Notes: generated by a model from the letters alone, not told the origin. A stretch of DNA of 64,000 nt from Bombiscardovia nodaiensis (GCA_033127725.1 AP026798.1:62001-126000); one strand, 5' to 3'. Counted from the stretch's first letter, positions 36,801 through 45,533 are shown. Made by a program: numbers and translations.

Positions 36801-39800
36801 AATCGCCGTTGTAGCCCCAGGCGTACACGTACCCGTCAGAACCAAGCGCCACACTTTGCGCAGAGCCCGCTGTCAGCTGCGTAAACTTCACGCCTGGCTG
36901 TCCAGTGTGCTTGACTTCGATGGGAGTGCCGCCAGTTTTGGGGCCCCTGTCGGGAGTCATAGTAAAGTCATACGAGTCCCATTTGGCGAGCAGTGTGACG
37001 TTAGAAACCACTGGCCTCTTGAAGTCCCAAGGCTGGTCTGAGTAAGTGAACCAACCAGCGAATTGGTAGCCACTACGGGTGGGGTTGGTGGGCCTGCTGG
37101 CGGTGCCGCCTTGGAGCACACGCTGGCTGGGGAAGTTCGGCGTGCCACCGTTCGAGTAGAACGAGACGATCATCCGGTCGGTCCAGTGGGCGTAGAGGGT
37201 GGTGTCTGCGCTGACGGTGTTGCTGGCGAAGTTCCACTTGCGTCCGCCTGTTGTTGCGGTGAACCAGCCGTCGAAGCGGGAGTCGCCCTTAGCGGGGTCG
37301 CTGGGTGCGGTGACTGTTTCGCCTGGGGCGGCGAGCTTGTCGGGTATGGTTTGGCCGTTTTGCGGGTCGAAGTGCACGGTGTAGGTGGTCCAGTGGGCGT
37401 AGAGGGTGGTGTCGGCGCTGACGGTGTCGACACTGAAGTCCCACTTGCGTCCGCCTGTTGCCGCGGTGAACCAGCCGTCGAGGCGTGCGTGGTCTTTGCT
37501 GGGAGTCAGGTCAGGTTGGCCGACGTGATCGCCGGTGAGCACGCGCTGCCGGGAGGGTGTGCCCGTGCCGGTGTTGGGGTCGAAGCTGACCGTTACCCGC
37601 CCGGTCCAATGGGCGTATAAGGTCATGGTTGCACTCACAGTATCACTGGTGAAGTTCCACTTCCTGCCCCCGTTAGCTGCGGTGAACCAGCCGTCGAAGC
37701 GGGAGTCGCTGTTGGTGGGGTCGCTGGGCGCGGTGACTGTTTCGCCTGGGGCAGCTAGCTTGTCGGGTATGGTTTGGCCGTTTTGCGGGTCGAAGTGCAC
37801 AGTGTAGGTGGTCCAGTGGGCGTAGAGGGTGGTGTTGGCGCTGACGGTGTCAGTGGTGAAGATCCACTGGCGTCCGCCGTCTTGGGCGGTGAACCAGCCG
37901 TCGAATCGCGCGTGATCCTTCGAGGGAATCACTCCGGGCTGAATGGCGTGATCGCCCGAATACACCCGCTGGCGAAGGGGCGTGATGTCGCCACCATTGG
38001 CATCAAAAATCACATCATACTTGTCGGTCCATTGCGCGTACAGGGTCATGTTGCTGGTGACCGTGTTTGCGCCAAAATTCCACTTGCTGCCACCGCTTGC
38101 TGCGGTGTACCAGCCCTCAAAGCGGGAGTCGCCCTTACTGGGGTTCGTGCCCGGTTGATTCACTGTTTCTCCAGGTGCGGCGAGCTGGTCGGGCATAGTC
38201 TGCCCGTTTTGTGGGTCGAAGTGTACGGTGTAGGTGGTCCAGTGGGCGTAGAGGGTGGTGTTGGCGCTGACGGTGTCGGCACCGAAGTTCCATTGGCGTC
38301 CGCTGTCTTGGGCGGTGAACCAGCCGTCGAAACGTGCGTGATCCTTCGTTGGAATTATCCCTGGTTGGCTGGCTTTTTCCCCGGAGAAGACGCGCTGCTG
38401 GCCAGGCGTGCCAGTGCCACCGTTCGGGTTGAATATCACATCGTACTTGTCGGTCCAGCGAGCGTATAAGGTCATGTTGCTGGTGACCGTGTCGCCAGTA
38501 AAGTTCCACTTCCGGCCCCCGGAATCTGCCGTGTACCAGCCTTCGAAGCGGGAGTCACCTTTGGTTGGATTCGCGGGCGCAGTAGCTTTGTTGCCAGAGA
38601 AAACATGCTGGGTCGTGTCGGCATCCCCATTGCCCGGCTTGAAGGTCACGATATACTCTGGAATCGGCGTCCAGTGGGCGTAGAGCGTCATGTTGTTCAT
38701 AACGGGCGAAGAAAAGTTCCATTTTGTGCCCGCTGTTTTATCCGTGAACCATCCGTCTAGCGTGTATCCAAGGCGAGACGTGCCCGGCTGGTTGACAGAC
38801 TGCCCCTTCTGCACAAAGACAGGAGACACGGCGGTTCCCCCATTGGCATCGAAGAAGACCGACAGCCTAGTAATCTCTTGCTCGAAGTCGCCGTTGAACG
38901 AGTAGTTGCCCTGCGAAGGTAGCGTATGGCCGTCAACATCGAAGTAAAAGTGGTGGACACCGCCCTCCGTTATGGGCCACGTATACACTCCAGTTGCTCG
39001 ATTGAAGCTTCCTCCCGCAGGCGAGGTTCTGTATGGACTGTAATTAGTGTAATTGCCGTCAATGTTTCTGGCTGGGCCCAGGCTCATTGGGCGCGAAGGG
39101 TTGTTGCCCGGGTCTGGCGGCAAGACAATCGACTGCCCATACGCATAGAAGTTGTAAAAGGTAGTGGATGACCAGATAAATGAGAGTGGCGAGACATCGC
39201 TGATGTGATTCATGGCGATGTTCAGGGTGGACAGGTTGCGCAATCCAGACAGGTAATCCACCCTGCTGATGTTGTTGTGCGAGAGGTCTAATTCGTTCAG
39301 TCTGCTCAGGCCGGAAATTCCGGACAAATCGTCGTTGCTCAGGTTGCAATTGCTTAAAAAGAGCCAGCGTAAGTTGGTCATGCGGCCGAGCTGGTAGGTG
39401 TAGTACGGGGCGATGGTCGGATTGCCGCTCAGGTTGAGCTCGACCAGGCCGGGTAGGCCAAACAACGGGGAAATATCGGTAATGTTGTTGCCGCTCAGGC
39501 TCAGGTGCTCAACTCCCATAAACTGGTCAAGGCCTGTTAAATCGCTAATGCCTTTGCTGTTGAGATTGATGATTGACGTGCTGCTGGCGAATTCGATCAA
39601 AATAACATCGTCGAGCCCTTTGCCAAAATTATCGGCCATAGCGCTCGCTAGATTGATGTCTGGGAAGCACTGTCTGAAGGTGCTGACGCTGGCTACGCAC
39701 GAGCTGCGCGGCTGGAGCTTGGGCTTGTGTTGGGGTTGCTGCGCTTGCTTGGCCTGCTGGGCTGATTGTGCTGCTTGGTTTTGCGACTGGGCTGTAGCGG

Positions 39801-39900
39801 GGTCGGAGTGGCCGGGACTGGGGAGGTTGAAGATGCCAGCTCCTAGAATCAGCAGAATGATGGCTAAAATGGCAGTGTTAAACGACCTTGCCTTGTGCAT
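33895..39900 (-). CDS. Giant LRR / InlB-repeat / RCC1 cell-surface protein (surface protein 3)
   Basis: This 2001-residue secreted protein has a signal peptide (MHKARSFNTAILAIILLILG). A Gln/Lys-rich linker is followed by an internalin-like leucine-rich-repeat domain (about 90-240; LSLSGNNITDISPL). Nine InlB/Listeria-Bacteroides repeats follow (about 340-1020; DGWFTAxxGGRKWNF and LYAHWT), then an RCC1 block (about 1030-1390), a tenth InlB repeat and a second RCC1 block (about 1500-1900). The C-terminus has KAGSTPLKRYSG, a hydrophobic segment and a GRRKGPR tail, homologous to the anchors of surface proteins 2 and 4. AAGGGG precedes the ATG by 4 bases. It probably extends from the wall as an adhesin. 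The same signal-peptide position that holds poly-G in proteins 2 and 4 has no homopolymer here, so expression looks fixed. Confidence 0.9.
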   Translation of the reverse strand: MHKARSFNTAILAIILLILGAGIFNLPSPGHSDPATAQSQNQAAQSAQQAKQAQQPQHKPKLQPRSSCVASVSTFRQCFPDINLASAMADNFGKGLDDVILIEFASSTSIINLNSKGISDLTGLDQFMGVEHLSLSGNNITDISPLFGLPGLVELNLSGNPTIAPYYTYQLGRMTNLRWLFLSNCNLSNDDLSGISGLSRLNELDLSHNNISRVDYLSGLRNLSTLNIAMNHISDVSPLSFIWSSTTFYNFYAYGQSIVLPPDPGNNPSRPMSLGPARNIDGNYTNYSPYRTSPAGGSFNRATGVYTWPITEGGVHHFYFDVDGHTLPSQGNYSFNGDFEQEITRLSVFFDANGGTAVSPVFVQKGQSVNQPGTSRLGYTLDGWFTDKTAGTKWNFSSPVMNNMTLYAHWTPIPEYIVTFKPGNGDADTTQHVFSGNKATAPANPTKGDSRFEGWYTADSGGRKWNFTGDTVTSNMTLYARWTDKYDVIFNPNGGTGTPGQQRVFSGEKASQPGIIPTKDHARFDGWFTAQDSGRQWNFGADTVSANTTLYAHWTTYTVHFDPQNGQTMPDQLAAPGETVNQPGTNPSKGDSRFEGWYTAASGGSKWNFGANTVTSNMTLYAQWTDKYDVIFDANGGDITPLRQRVYSGDHAIQPGVIPSKDHARFDGWFTAQDGGRQWIFTTDTVSANTTLYAHWTTYTVHFDPQNGQTIPDKLAAPGETVTAPSDPTNSDSRFDGWFTAANGGRKWNFTSDTVSATMTLYAHWTGRVTVSFDPNTGTGTPSRQRVLTGDHVGQPDLTPSKDHARLDGWFTAATGGRKWDFSVDTVSADTTLYAHWTTYTVHFDPQNGQTIPDKLAAPGETVTAPSDPAKGDSRFDGWFTATTGGRKWNFASNTVSADTTLYAHWTDRMIVSFYSNGGTPNFPSQRVLQGGTASRPTNPTRSGYQFAGWFTYSDQPWDFKRPVVSNVTLLAKWDSYDFTMTPDRGPKTGGTPIEVKHTGQPGVKFTQLTAGSAQSVALGSDGYVYAWGYNGDYELGDHTLTDSKLPIRVHTPDGITFSSIAAGYRHTLAIGSDGQVYAWGYDWRGQLGIGNQSSTVVQQFILPTGVNAVEVAAGTEHSLVLGDDGKIYASGSNEYHQIDDSSTSSIYRTPIAISAPGGGRFAHIAAGDLFSLATTDDGNLYAWGQNDYGQLGFSGTSTGLPRQVSLPAGVKITHLTAGNLSAAALTEEGDVYTWGENSAGQLGNGSWTSTTPAKITIPGGPVEQLYMGNAHALALTRNHQLYAWGSSSFGQVGNGSGGQINTPTLINPPGSAIFASIGTGPASSHSLAANTLGDMYAWGENYAGQLGDGGTTSQYTPQSVQAPRTDITKVRFLSVPATGSLNTSTGVWSGTSPAGSPGNLQVYVSWTIAGKEQSDQTLLWRYLDIYTIHFDLGGAPGSAPADQVFSEGDAHHATWPIVPIRAGYEFAGWFTPTGQPFDFTSPVRTSANLTARWDSTEFTLTPKAGLTTGGTHLTLNGPGDPGFRFTQVCAGEDSSVALGSNGLIYAWGNNTSNELGNESTVDSRTPVRVHTPAGLTFSSIAANGSYALAVGSDGKAYAWGNNSYRQLANGGYDNNDKPQEYLLPAGVRAAEVAAGYSHSLVLSEDGKVYAAGTNYFGEVANDTNVRDYRTAIPVNLPAGKTFVHIAAGKYFSLALSSDGVLYTWGYNNVGQLGNGNMTNHADLQPVSVRAGLTFTQIAARSNYAAAISDDGAVYTWGANSSGQLGTGDYVMHSQPTVIALPFSQRAASISTGESHMIALTTTGDMYAWGKNTYGQLGTGNLSDQLSPTPLSGVSGIAFATVSAGTRHSLAANKAGDMYAWGYNYEGQLGDGRHTDKRLATPVTKLTNTVSELDLDTAATTGLTPAGTGVWNADSAPHTDSRVNVVVHWNHAGNEQTYTITKGYEYYTFASLMKAGSTPLKRYSGSMLLAGSTLAGLFYAGYELTKGRRKGPRHSLHSSLA

Positions 39901-40231
39901 ACAACCCCTTTAGCAGCGGTTCGGGAACGTCTTCCCGGCTGCTTGCATCACTGTTCTGTGCTCTGGTACTGAGCCGATTCCCCAATCGGTGGGCATGAGG
40001 GCACACTCTTCCCAACTCTGCTTTGAGCATAACATCGGGGGCAGAGCGCCGTTTTCTGGGGCAAATGACGTGCTTGAGGTTTGTGTTTGGCGGGGGTGGG
40101 GAGGGGTGGGCGCTTGGTGAGGGGAAGGAAGTGGAAGGAGAGCGTGGGAGCCTGGCGAGAGGACCTGGACAGTTCGCTGACTGGACTTGGGTAATGCAGC
40201 GCTGGTGTAGGAAGTTGTGCTGATATAGAAG

Positions 40232-40301
40232 GAGGGGCTGGCAGCTTTTGTGTGACTGTCAGCCCCTCTCTTTATTGACTGTCAGCCCCTCTCTTTATTG
40301 A
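40232..40301. terminator. Terminator hairpin with duplicated 3' arm
   Basis: Arms GAGGGGCTGGCAG (40232-40244) and CTGTCAGCCCCTC (40256-40268) pair with one G-T. The 3' arm plus its TCTTTATTGA tail is tandemly duplicated as a 23-bp unit (40256-40278 and 40279-40301). It lies just past the stop of the gene at 40333. The rest of 39901-40332 holds the promoter region of surface protein 3 and a G-rich stretch at 40080-40140 with no gene. Confidence 0.65.
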
Positions 40302-40332
40302 CTAGCAGCGGTGTGCTGCTCCTGTGATTTGT

Positions 40333-42994
40333 TTACCTGTCAGACTGAGTCCGGTGCGATGGCGCCTGGTGGCGGCACTTGGCTTTAGCGCTCTGGTAGC
40401 TCAGGTAGACCAGACCTGCGAGTGTGCTACTGGCAAGCATCATGCCGCCACTGTAGCGCCCGGCGGGTAACTCTCCAGCTTTGGGCAGAATTTTGAAATC
40501 GTCCCAGTGGCCGTAGAGGTTGATGCCGCTGGATCTGACGGGGGTCGTGAAATCCCACTTGTCGCCGCCGGTAGGGGCCGTGTACCAACCTGCAAAAGCC
40601 TTGCCGGGGCTGGTTGGCGGTGTGGGCTCTCTGACTGGGGTGTCGGGTTTGACAGTCACCATAGTGACACCGTGGCCGTTTTGGGGGTCGAAAGTGACGG
40701 TGTAGGTGGTCCAGTGGGCGTATATAGTGACTGGGCCGCTAATGACGCTGATGAAGTTCCAAGCAGTGCCGCCAGTGGCTGCAGTGTACCAGCCGTCGAA
40801 GCGGGCGTGGTCTTTGACAGGGTCACTGGGCTTGCTGACTGTATAACCAGCTCCCACGTAGACTAGACTGGGGCTGGTAAGGGTGCCACCGTTGGGATCA
40901 AAGGTGACTGGATAGCGAACAAACCATCGCGCATACAGGGTGATGTCGCTGGTAACAGTGCTCGAGAAGTTCCACTGATATCCTCCTGATTCGCTGGTGT
41001 ACCAGCCTTGGAAAATCCAGCCGGTCACGGACGGGTCGGTAGGCTGGGTGGCGGCTTGGCCGGAGAAGACACGTTGACTGCCGATGACAGAGCCTTGTGA
41101 TTTGAAGGTGACCGTGTACTTGTCGGTCCAGTGGGCGTAGAGGGTTATGTTGTTGCTGATTGTGTCGGTGGTGAAGTTCCACCTGTCGCCGCCGTTGATT
41201 GATGTGTACCAGCCTTCGAAGCGTGAGTCGCTTTTGGTGGGGTTGCTGGGAGGGTTCACGGTTTCGCCAGGAGCGGCTAGCTGGTCGGGGATGGTTTGCC
41301 CGTTTTGTGGATCGAAGCTGACGGTGTAGGTGGTCCAGTGGGCGTAGAGGGTTATGTTGTTGCTGATTGTGTCGGTGGTGAAGTTCCACCTCGTCCCGCC
41401 AGCCGCTGCGGTGTACCAGCCGTCGAAGCGAGCGTGAACCTTCCTGGGGTCAGTGCCGGGTTGGGTGGCATGGTCGCCGGAGAAGATGCGTTGTCGGCTG
41501 GGTACGTTGGTGCCGCCAGTTGCGTCGAATATGACGTCGTATTTGTCTGTCCAGTGGGCGTACAAAGTCATGTCGCCAGCGACCACGTCGCTGAAGTTCC
41601 ATTTGGTTCCGCCCGTGGCTGCGGTGTACCAGCCGTCGAAGCGGGAGTCGCCCTTGCTTGGTGGCGATGGTGGGCTGACTGCCTGGTCAGGGTCTACGAT
41701 AGTGCTGGTAGTGCCCGTACCGTTTTGCGGGTCGAAGGTGACGGTCGATGGCCCGGTCCAGTGGCCGTACAGGGTCATATTGCTGGTGACACCGGTGTTG
41801 AAGTTCCATTTGCTGCCACCGCTTGCTGCGGTGTACCAGCCGTCGAAGCGGGAGTGGCTTTTAGTGGGTGTAGCAGGCTGGGTGACTTTGCCGCCGGAAG
41901 TGATGGTCTGGCTGCTGGTAGAGTCGCCGTTTTGTGGGTCGATGGTGACGGTGTACTTGGGTATAGGATTCCATCGCGCAGTTAGCGTGATAGTTTGCAT
42001 GTCGTAGGAGCTGTCAAGGATGGTGTTGAAATTCCATTTTTGTCCGTTGGGTCCATACCAGCCAGCAAAGGTGTAGTCATTCCGGGTAGGGTCACTGGGC
42101 TGCGGAGCCTTCGAATCAAGCCATAAATCATAACGAGTTTGCCCGGTCATCGTACCACCAGCAGGGTCAAAAACCACCGCTACGCCATGAACCTTCTGCG
42201 AAAAAGTACCAGCTAAGGTGAACCACATATCGTTGAAAGCGATCAGGCGCTTATATCCCCAATTGAATTCGTGCTCGCCGATTTGAGCGTCTGGCCAGGA
42301 ATAGGTCCCACTCCACTGGTCATAGGTGCCGCCTGCGGGCTTGGGGACTTGGTTACAGCCTAAAATATTTTCACCGGGAGCGAGTGTACACGGTTTCATA
42401 TATTCGCTGCGATCGTTGTAGGCCGGTCCTAAAGTAATGGGGTGGTTAGGATCTGGACCCGGTAAATCAGGCAGCTGAATCTCTTCACGGTAGGCGCCCA
42501 GATCAGTAAGATTTGGAATATTTGCAATGCTGGTGCCGCGGAAATCGCTGATATGATTTTCTTCCAGCCACAAGGTATGCATGCGGGTGAACCGACTCCA
42601 GTCCACATTTCTTATACCCGCGTTATAAAGATTATTGTGGTTAAGATCCAGCAGATATAGTTGGCTAAAAGTATCTATTCCTGTTAAATCTGTAATCAGT
42701 TGGGCACCGTTACCATAAGAGCCAGATAAGTCTAACGTATAGAGATTGGTGACATCATCTGCGGTGATAATATCTGTGGGTCTTTTTTGGATGAGAACGC
42801 TTCCAGCTACTTTTTCTGCGAGCACGGGGTCGGGCATACACTCCGCAAACGTATTCCTACCCACGATGCAGGAAGAAGACCTCGTGTTTATCGGGTCAGA
42901 GTGACTGGGGCTGGGTAGGTTGAAGAGCCCCCCCCCCCATGGCCAAAATCGCTATCGCCAGCATGACGGTAGCGAACGAACGTGCCTTGTGCAT
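40333..42994 (-). CDS. LRR / InlB-repeat cell-surface protein, out of frame at a poly-G tract (surface protein 4)
   Basis: The real start is the ATG at 42994 (GGAGG 5 bases upstream), giving MHKARSFATVMLAIAILAMGGG, a signal peptide nearly the same as that of surface protein 3. An 11-G run at 42938-42928 then shifts the frame, and this sequence stops at 42896 after 32 codons. Deleting one G restores a continuous 886-residue frame (GGGLFNLPSPSHSDP, matching protein 3 IFNLPSPGHSDP). The downstream part has internalin-like LRRs and eight InlB-type repeats (FDGWYTAATGGTKWNF). It ends in LPKAG, a hydrophobic segment and a polar tail with Lys, Arg and Cys, and has no RCC1 block. The GTG at 42864 could start only a leaderless fragment. 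The gene is best read as an intact, phase-OFF allele. Confidence 0.85.
42928..42938 (-). repeat. Poly-G tract (11 G, coding strand), OFF length
   Basis: Eleven C on the plus strand follow the ATGG of the signal-peptide region. With 10 or 13 G the frame continues into the 843-codon body; with 11 it does not. The position within the signal peptide matches the tract at 6483-6492. Confidence 0.85.
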
Positions 42995-43329
42995 ACAATC
43001 CTCCAGGCGAACCTCCAGCGTGCAAATAGCGCTGCGCTCGCCAACAATTGAGTAAATTCTCTGGGGCTCCGGTACGCCGCTGCTTCCCCAACCGCAGGCA
43101 TACAAGGCCCTCTTCCCTTAATACCGCTAGTTTACCATCGCTATATTCGGTGCAAATAACACTTCTGTTTCTTGTACGCTGTACTCGTATTTCTCCCGCA
43201 CAAGTTAGCAGCTGGTTCAAGTGGTCTTGACCCGTTTGCGTGGATTCGCACTGCCGCTGTCGAGCGCGGATACTGCGTTTACGCACTGCACATCCCCACC
43301 CTTCGCGGCGATTGAGTAAACTGTGGGAC
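42995..43329. other. Divergent promoter region of surface protein 4 and the hydrolase
   Basis: No gene is seen. The half next to 42995 should hold the promoter and 5' leader of the surface-protein gene; a GGAGG ribosome site lies at about 43001-43005. Plain AT-rich patches at 43130-43190 are the likely promoter zone. No strong inverted repeat was noticed. Confidence 0.35.
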
Positions 43330-44532
43330 ATGGATGTGGAGCTGATTGACGAAGGGCAGTACGAGCAGACTATGCGGGAAACGGTCTTGCCTGCGCTGGA
43401 GCGCTGCAAGCGCGAGGGGTGGATGCGCTCGCACAACCCCAGCGCGGTTGGTGCAGAAAGTGCGGCAGGCGCATCTAGTGTCAAGAGCGCTGCCAGCGCG
43501 AGCCCGAGTCCCAGCCCGAGTCCCAGCGACGATCGTCTCGTGCAAGGGGCTGCAACTGGCGCTCCCGTAGGCGTTGATCTCGCGGCTGCCGAAGGCCCTG
43601 ACCGCCTGCATTTCGTGTGCTACGAGGCCGCCCGCTTCGACGAGCTGGCCCTGCCCGGCTCCCAGGGCCGCCACCGGGGCGTGGTCATCATCTCCCACGG
43701 CTTCACCGAGTTTGCGGGCAAATACTCCGAAATGGCCTGGTATTTCCTCATGGCTGGCTACACGGTCTGCATCTTGGAGCACTGGGGGCACGGCCTCTCC
43801 GGGCGCGGCTTGAGCGACCCGAACCTGGTGTGGGTAGATTCCTACGAGCGCTACGTGGACGACCTGGCGGCCTTCTGCGAGGAGATGGCGGCGGACTATG
43901 GCGGCGACCAGCCCGTCTGCCTTTACGCGCACTCGATGGGCGCTGGCATTGCCGCGGCCCTGCTGGAGCGCCACCCTATGCTGATTGACCGCGCCGTGCT
44001 CTCCTCGCCTATGATTGCACCGAAAACGGGCCTGCCCCTGCCGGTGACGACTGCAGCTGTGGGCGCCGCTTGCGCCCTGGGCATGAGCCAGGACAAGGTG
44101 CCCTTCCACCACCGCTTCGACCCGTCTGCCGAGCCTGCGGACGCGGACGCAGGCAATGCCAGCCTGCCCCGCCTGCGCTGGGTGCATGCGCAGCGCGCCG
44201 CCAACCGCGCCTACCAGACCTCCGCCGCTACTTACGGCTGGGTGCAGCAGGCCATCGCCCTCTCGCGCGACTTGCTCAAGCCTGCCCACTGCGACCAGGT
44301 TGAGGCCGCCAGCCTGGTTTTCCAAGCCAGCCCGGACACGTTCGTGCTGCCCAAGCCGCAGGACCGCTTCGTGGACCAGGTGCGCACCGGCGGCAGCGAG
44401 GCCACGCTCGTCCGCGTCCCCCGCTCCACCCACGAGCTCTACACCATGCCCAACGCCGCCCTAGGCCCCTACCTCAAGCAAATCCTCACCTTCTTCGCTG
44501 AGCCCTACTCCCTCTCCTCCGAGGCCATGTGA
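43330..44532 (+). CDS. Alpha/beta hydrolase (monoacylglycerol lipase / lysophospholipase-like)
   Basis: The product has 400 residues. The N-terminal 80 residues include an Ala/Ser/Pro low-complexity stretch (SASPSPSPSPSD). The hydrolase domain (Hydrolase_4/serine aminopeptidase S33) has RGVVIISHGFTEFAGKY as the oxyanion region and GHGLSGRG. The Ser nucleophile is in YAHSMGAG (about residue 205). A candidate Asp is in ASPDTFVLP and the His in RSTHELYTMPN. No signal peptide is present, so it is cytoplasmic or peripheral. The ATG at 43330 was chosen because upstream codons are Arg/His-rich and unlike a natural N-terminus. Confidence 0.85.
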   Translation: MDVELIDEGQYEQTMRETVLPALERCKREGWMRSHNPSAVGAESAAGASSVKSAASASPSPSPSPSDDRLVQGAATGAPVGVDLAAAEGPDRLHFVCYEAARFDELALPGSQGRHRGVVIISHGFTEFAGKYSEMAWYFLMAGYTVCILEHWGHGLSGRGLSDPNLVWVDSYERYVDDLAAFCEEMAADYGGDQPVCLYAHSMGAGIAAALLERHPMLIDRAVLSSPMIAPKTGLPLPVTTAAVGAACALGMSQDKVPFHHRFDPSAEPADADAGNASLPRLRWVHAQRAANRAYQTSAATYGWVQQAIALSRDLLKPAHCDQVEAASLVFQASPDTFVLPKPQDRFVDQVRTGGSEATLVRVPRSTHELYTMPNAALGPYLKQILTFFAEPYSLSSEAM

Positions 44533-44690
44533 GGTTGCGTTGGGCTGGTCTAGCTGGGTTTTACCTGGTCGTAGCTGTAAAAACTGGGTTTTGCGCAACA
44601 TTTGTTATGCGCTAGCAATAGTAAGGTAAGGGTCTCATAGGAAAATCCCCGGGTACAACAATATGAGAATATTCGATGGCATTCAATAAT

Positions 44691-44927
44691 AATTCGCTGG
44701 TATTCGCTGGTTTTTAATTAGTATTCGCTGGTATTCGCTGGTATTCGCTGGTTTTAATAACTATTCGCTGGTTATTCGCTGGTATTCGTATAAGAATAAG
44801 CGGAAAGCAAGAGTCGCTATGTATGGCTCTTGCTTTTCGCTTGCTTTTCGCTTGCTTTTCGCTTGCTTTTCGCTTGCTTTTCGCTTGCTTTTCGCTTGCT
44901 TTTCGCTTGCTTTTCGCTTGCTTTCCG
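44691..44927. repeat. Second 10/11-bp tandem repeat array with central hairpin
   Basis: The left part (44691-44790) has seven copies of attcgctgg, mostly spaced 10 bp. A 13-bp inverted repeat with one mismatch follows (44801-44813 and 44827-44839, 13-base loop). The 3' arm of that hairpin is the first unit of nine 11-bp copies of cttgcttttcg (44829-44927, the ninth with one change). The array lies between convergent genes (stops at 44532 and 44937). The 44533-44690 stretch shows no gene. The layout (two short-period repeats, about 10 and 11 bp, joined to a hairpin) resembles 6803-7022. Confidence 0.9.
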
Positions 44928-44936
44928 CTTGCGCGC

Positions 44937-45533
44937 TCAGATGGTGTAGTGGGCTTCGGCGCGTTGGGTCAGGTAGGCTTTGCAGCGTTCGGGGCTGGCG
45001 CTGGTCACGCGGCCAAAGTGAATCCACTTGGAGTGCTTGATGCCCAGCTGCTTGAGGGTTGCGTTCATGAAGAGGCCCTGAATGCCGTTGCCTGCCATGA
45101 AGCGCAGGTAGAAGCGGGGCGAGGTGGCGGTGGTGAGCACGTAGGCCTTGCGAATGTTGTCCAGGTGGCCGATGACCCCGAACTTGCCCTCGGTGTAGGC
45201 CTGCTCTACCCCTGATTTCATGGTTTTGTCGATGAAACCTTTGAGCATGGCGGGAATCTCGTTCCACCAGACCGGCGTGATGAAAATGACCATGTCGCAG
45301 CCCTTGAGCAGCCCTAAATACTTGCTGACGAGCGGGTCGTTGGTCTCGCCCCTGCTAAAGAGGGAGAGCTCTTTTTGGTCGTAGGCCGGCTGGAAACCGT
45401 CGGCGTGCAGGTCGATCAGGTCGTAGGGCACGCCGTCGCGCTTGAGGGAGCTTTCGACTGCCCCCAAAATGGCGTGGTTCAAGCTGCCGGCCCAAGGGTG
45501 GCAGTAAACGATGAGTGCTCGTGTGGCTTGCAT
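44937..45533 (-). CDS. NAD(P)H dehydrogenase (quinone) / flavodoxin-fold reductase
   Basis: The product has 198 residues, the usual size for MdaB/YwrO-like flavoproteins. The FMN-binding N-terminus ALIVYCHPWAGSLNHAIL matches the H-P-x-x-x-S-x-N-x-A loop. ITPVWWNEIPAMLKGFIDK is the second conserved motif. It reduces quinones or electrophiles with NAD(P)H in the cytoplasm. GAGGAGG lies 5 bases before the ATG at 45533. The MerR gene 91 bases upstream on the same strand is the likely regulator. Confidence 0.9.
   Translation of the reverse strand: MQATRALIVYCHPWAGSLNHAILGAVESSLKRDGVPYDLIDLHADGFQPAYDQKELSLFSRGETNDPLVSKYLGLLKGCDMVIFITPVWWNEIPAMLKGFIDKTMKSGVEQAYTEGKFGVIGHLDNIRKAYVLTTATSPRFYLRFMAGNGIQGLFMNATLKQLGIKHSKWIHFGRVTSASPERCKAYLTQRAEAHYTI

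Noticed and set aside
40333..42864. Surface protein 4 as a normal gene starting at the GTG at 42864
   Set aside because: That start lacks a signal peptide and lies inside a segment homologous to the interior of surface protein 3; the frame continues upstream if one G is removed.
42888..43484. 199-codon frame over the start of surface protein 4
   Set aside because: Upstream of 42994 it is non-coding leader DNA, and the tail arises by misreading the poly-G region; the conserved signal peptide begins at 42994.
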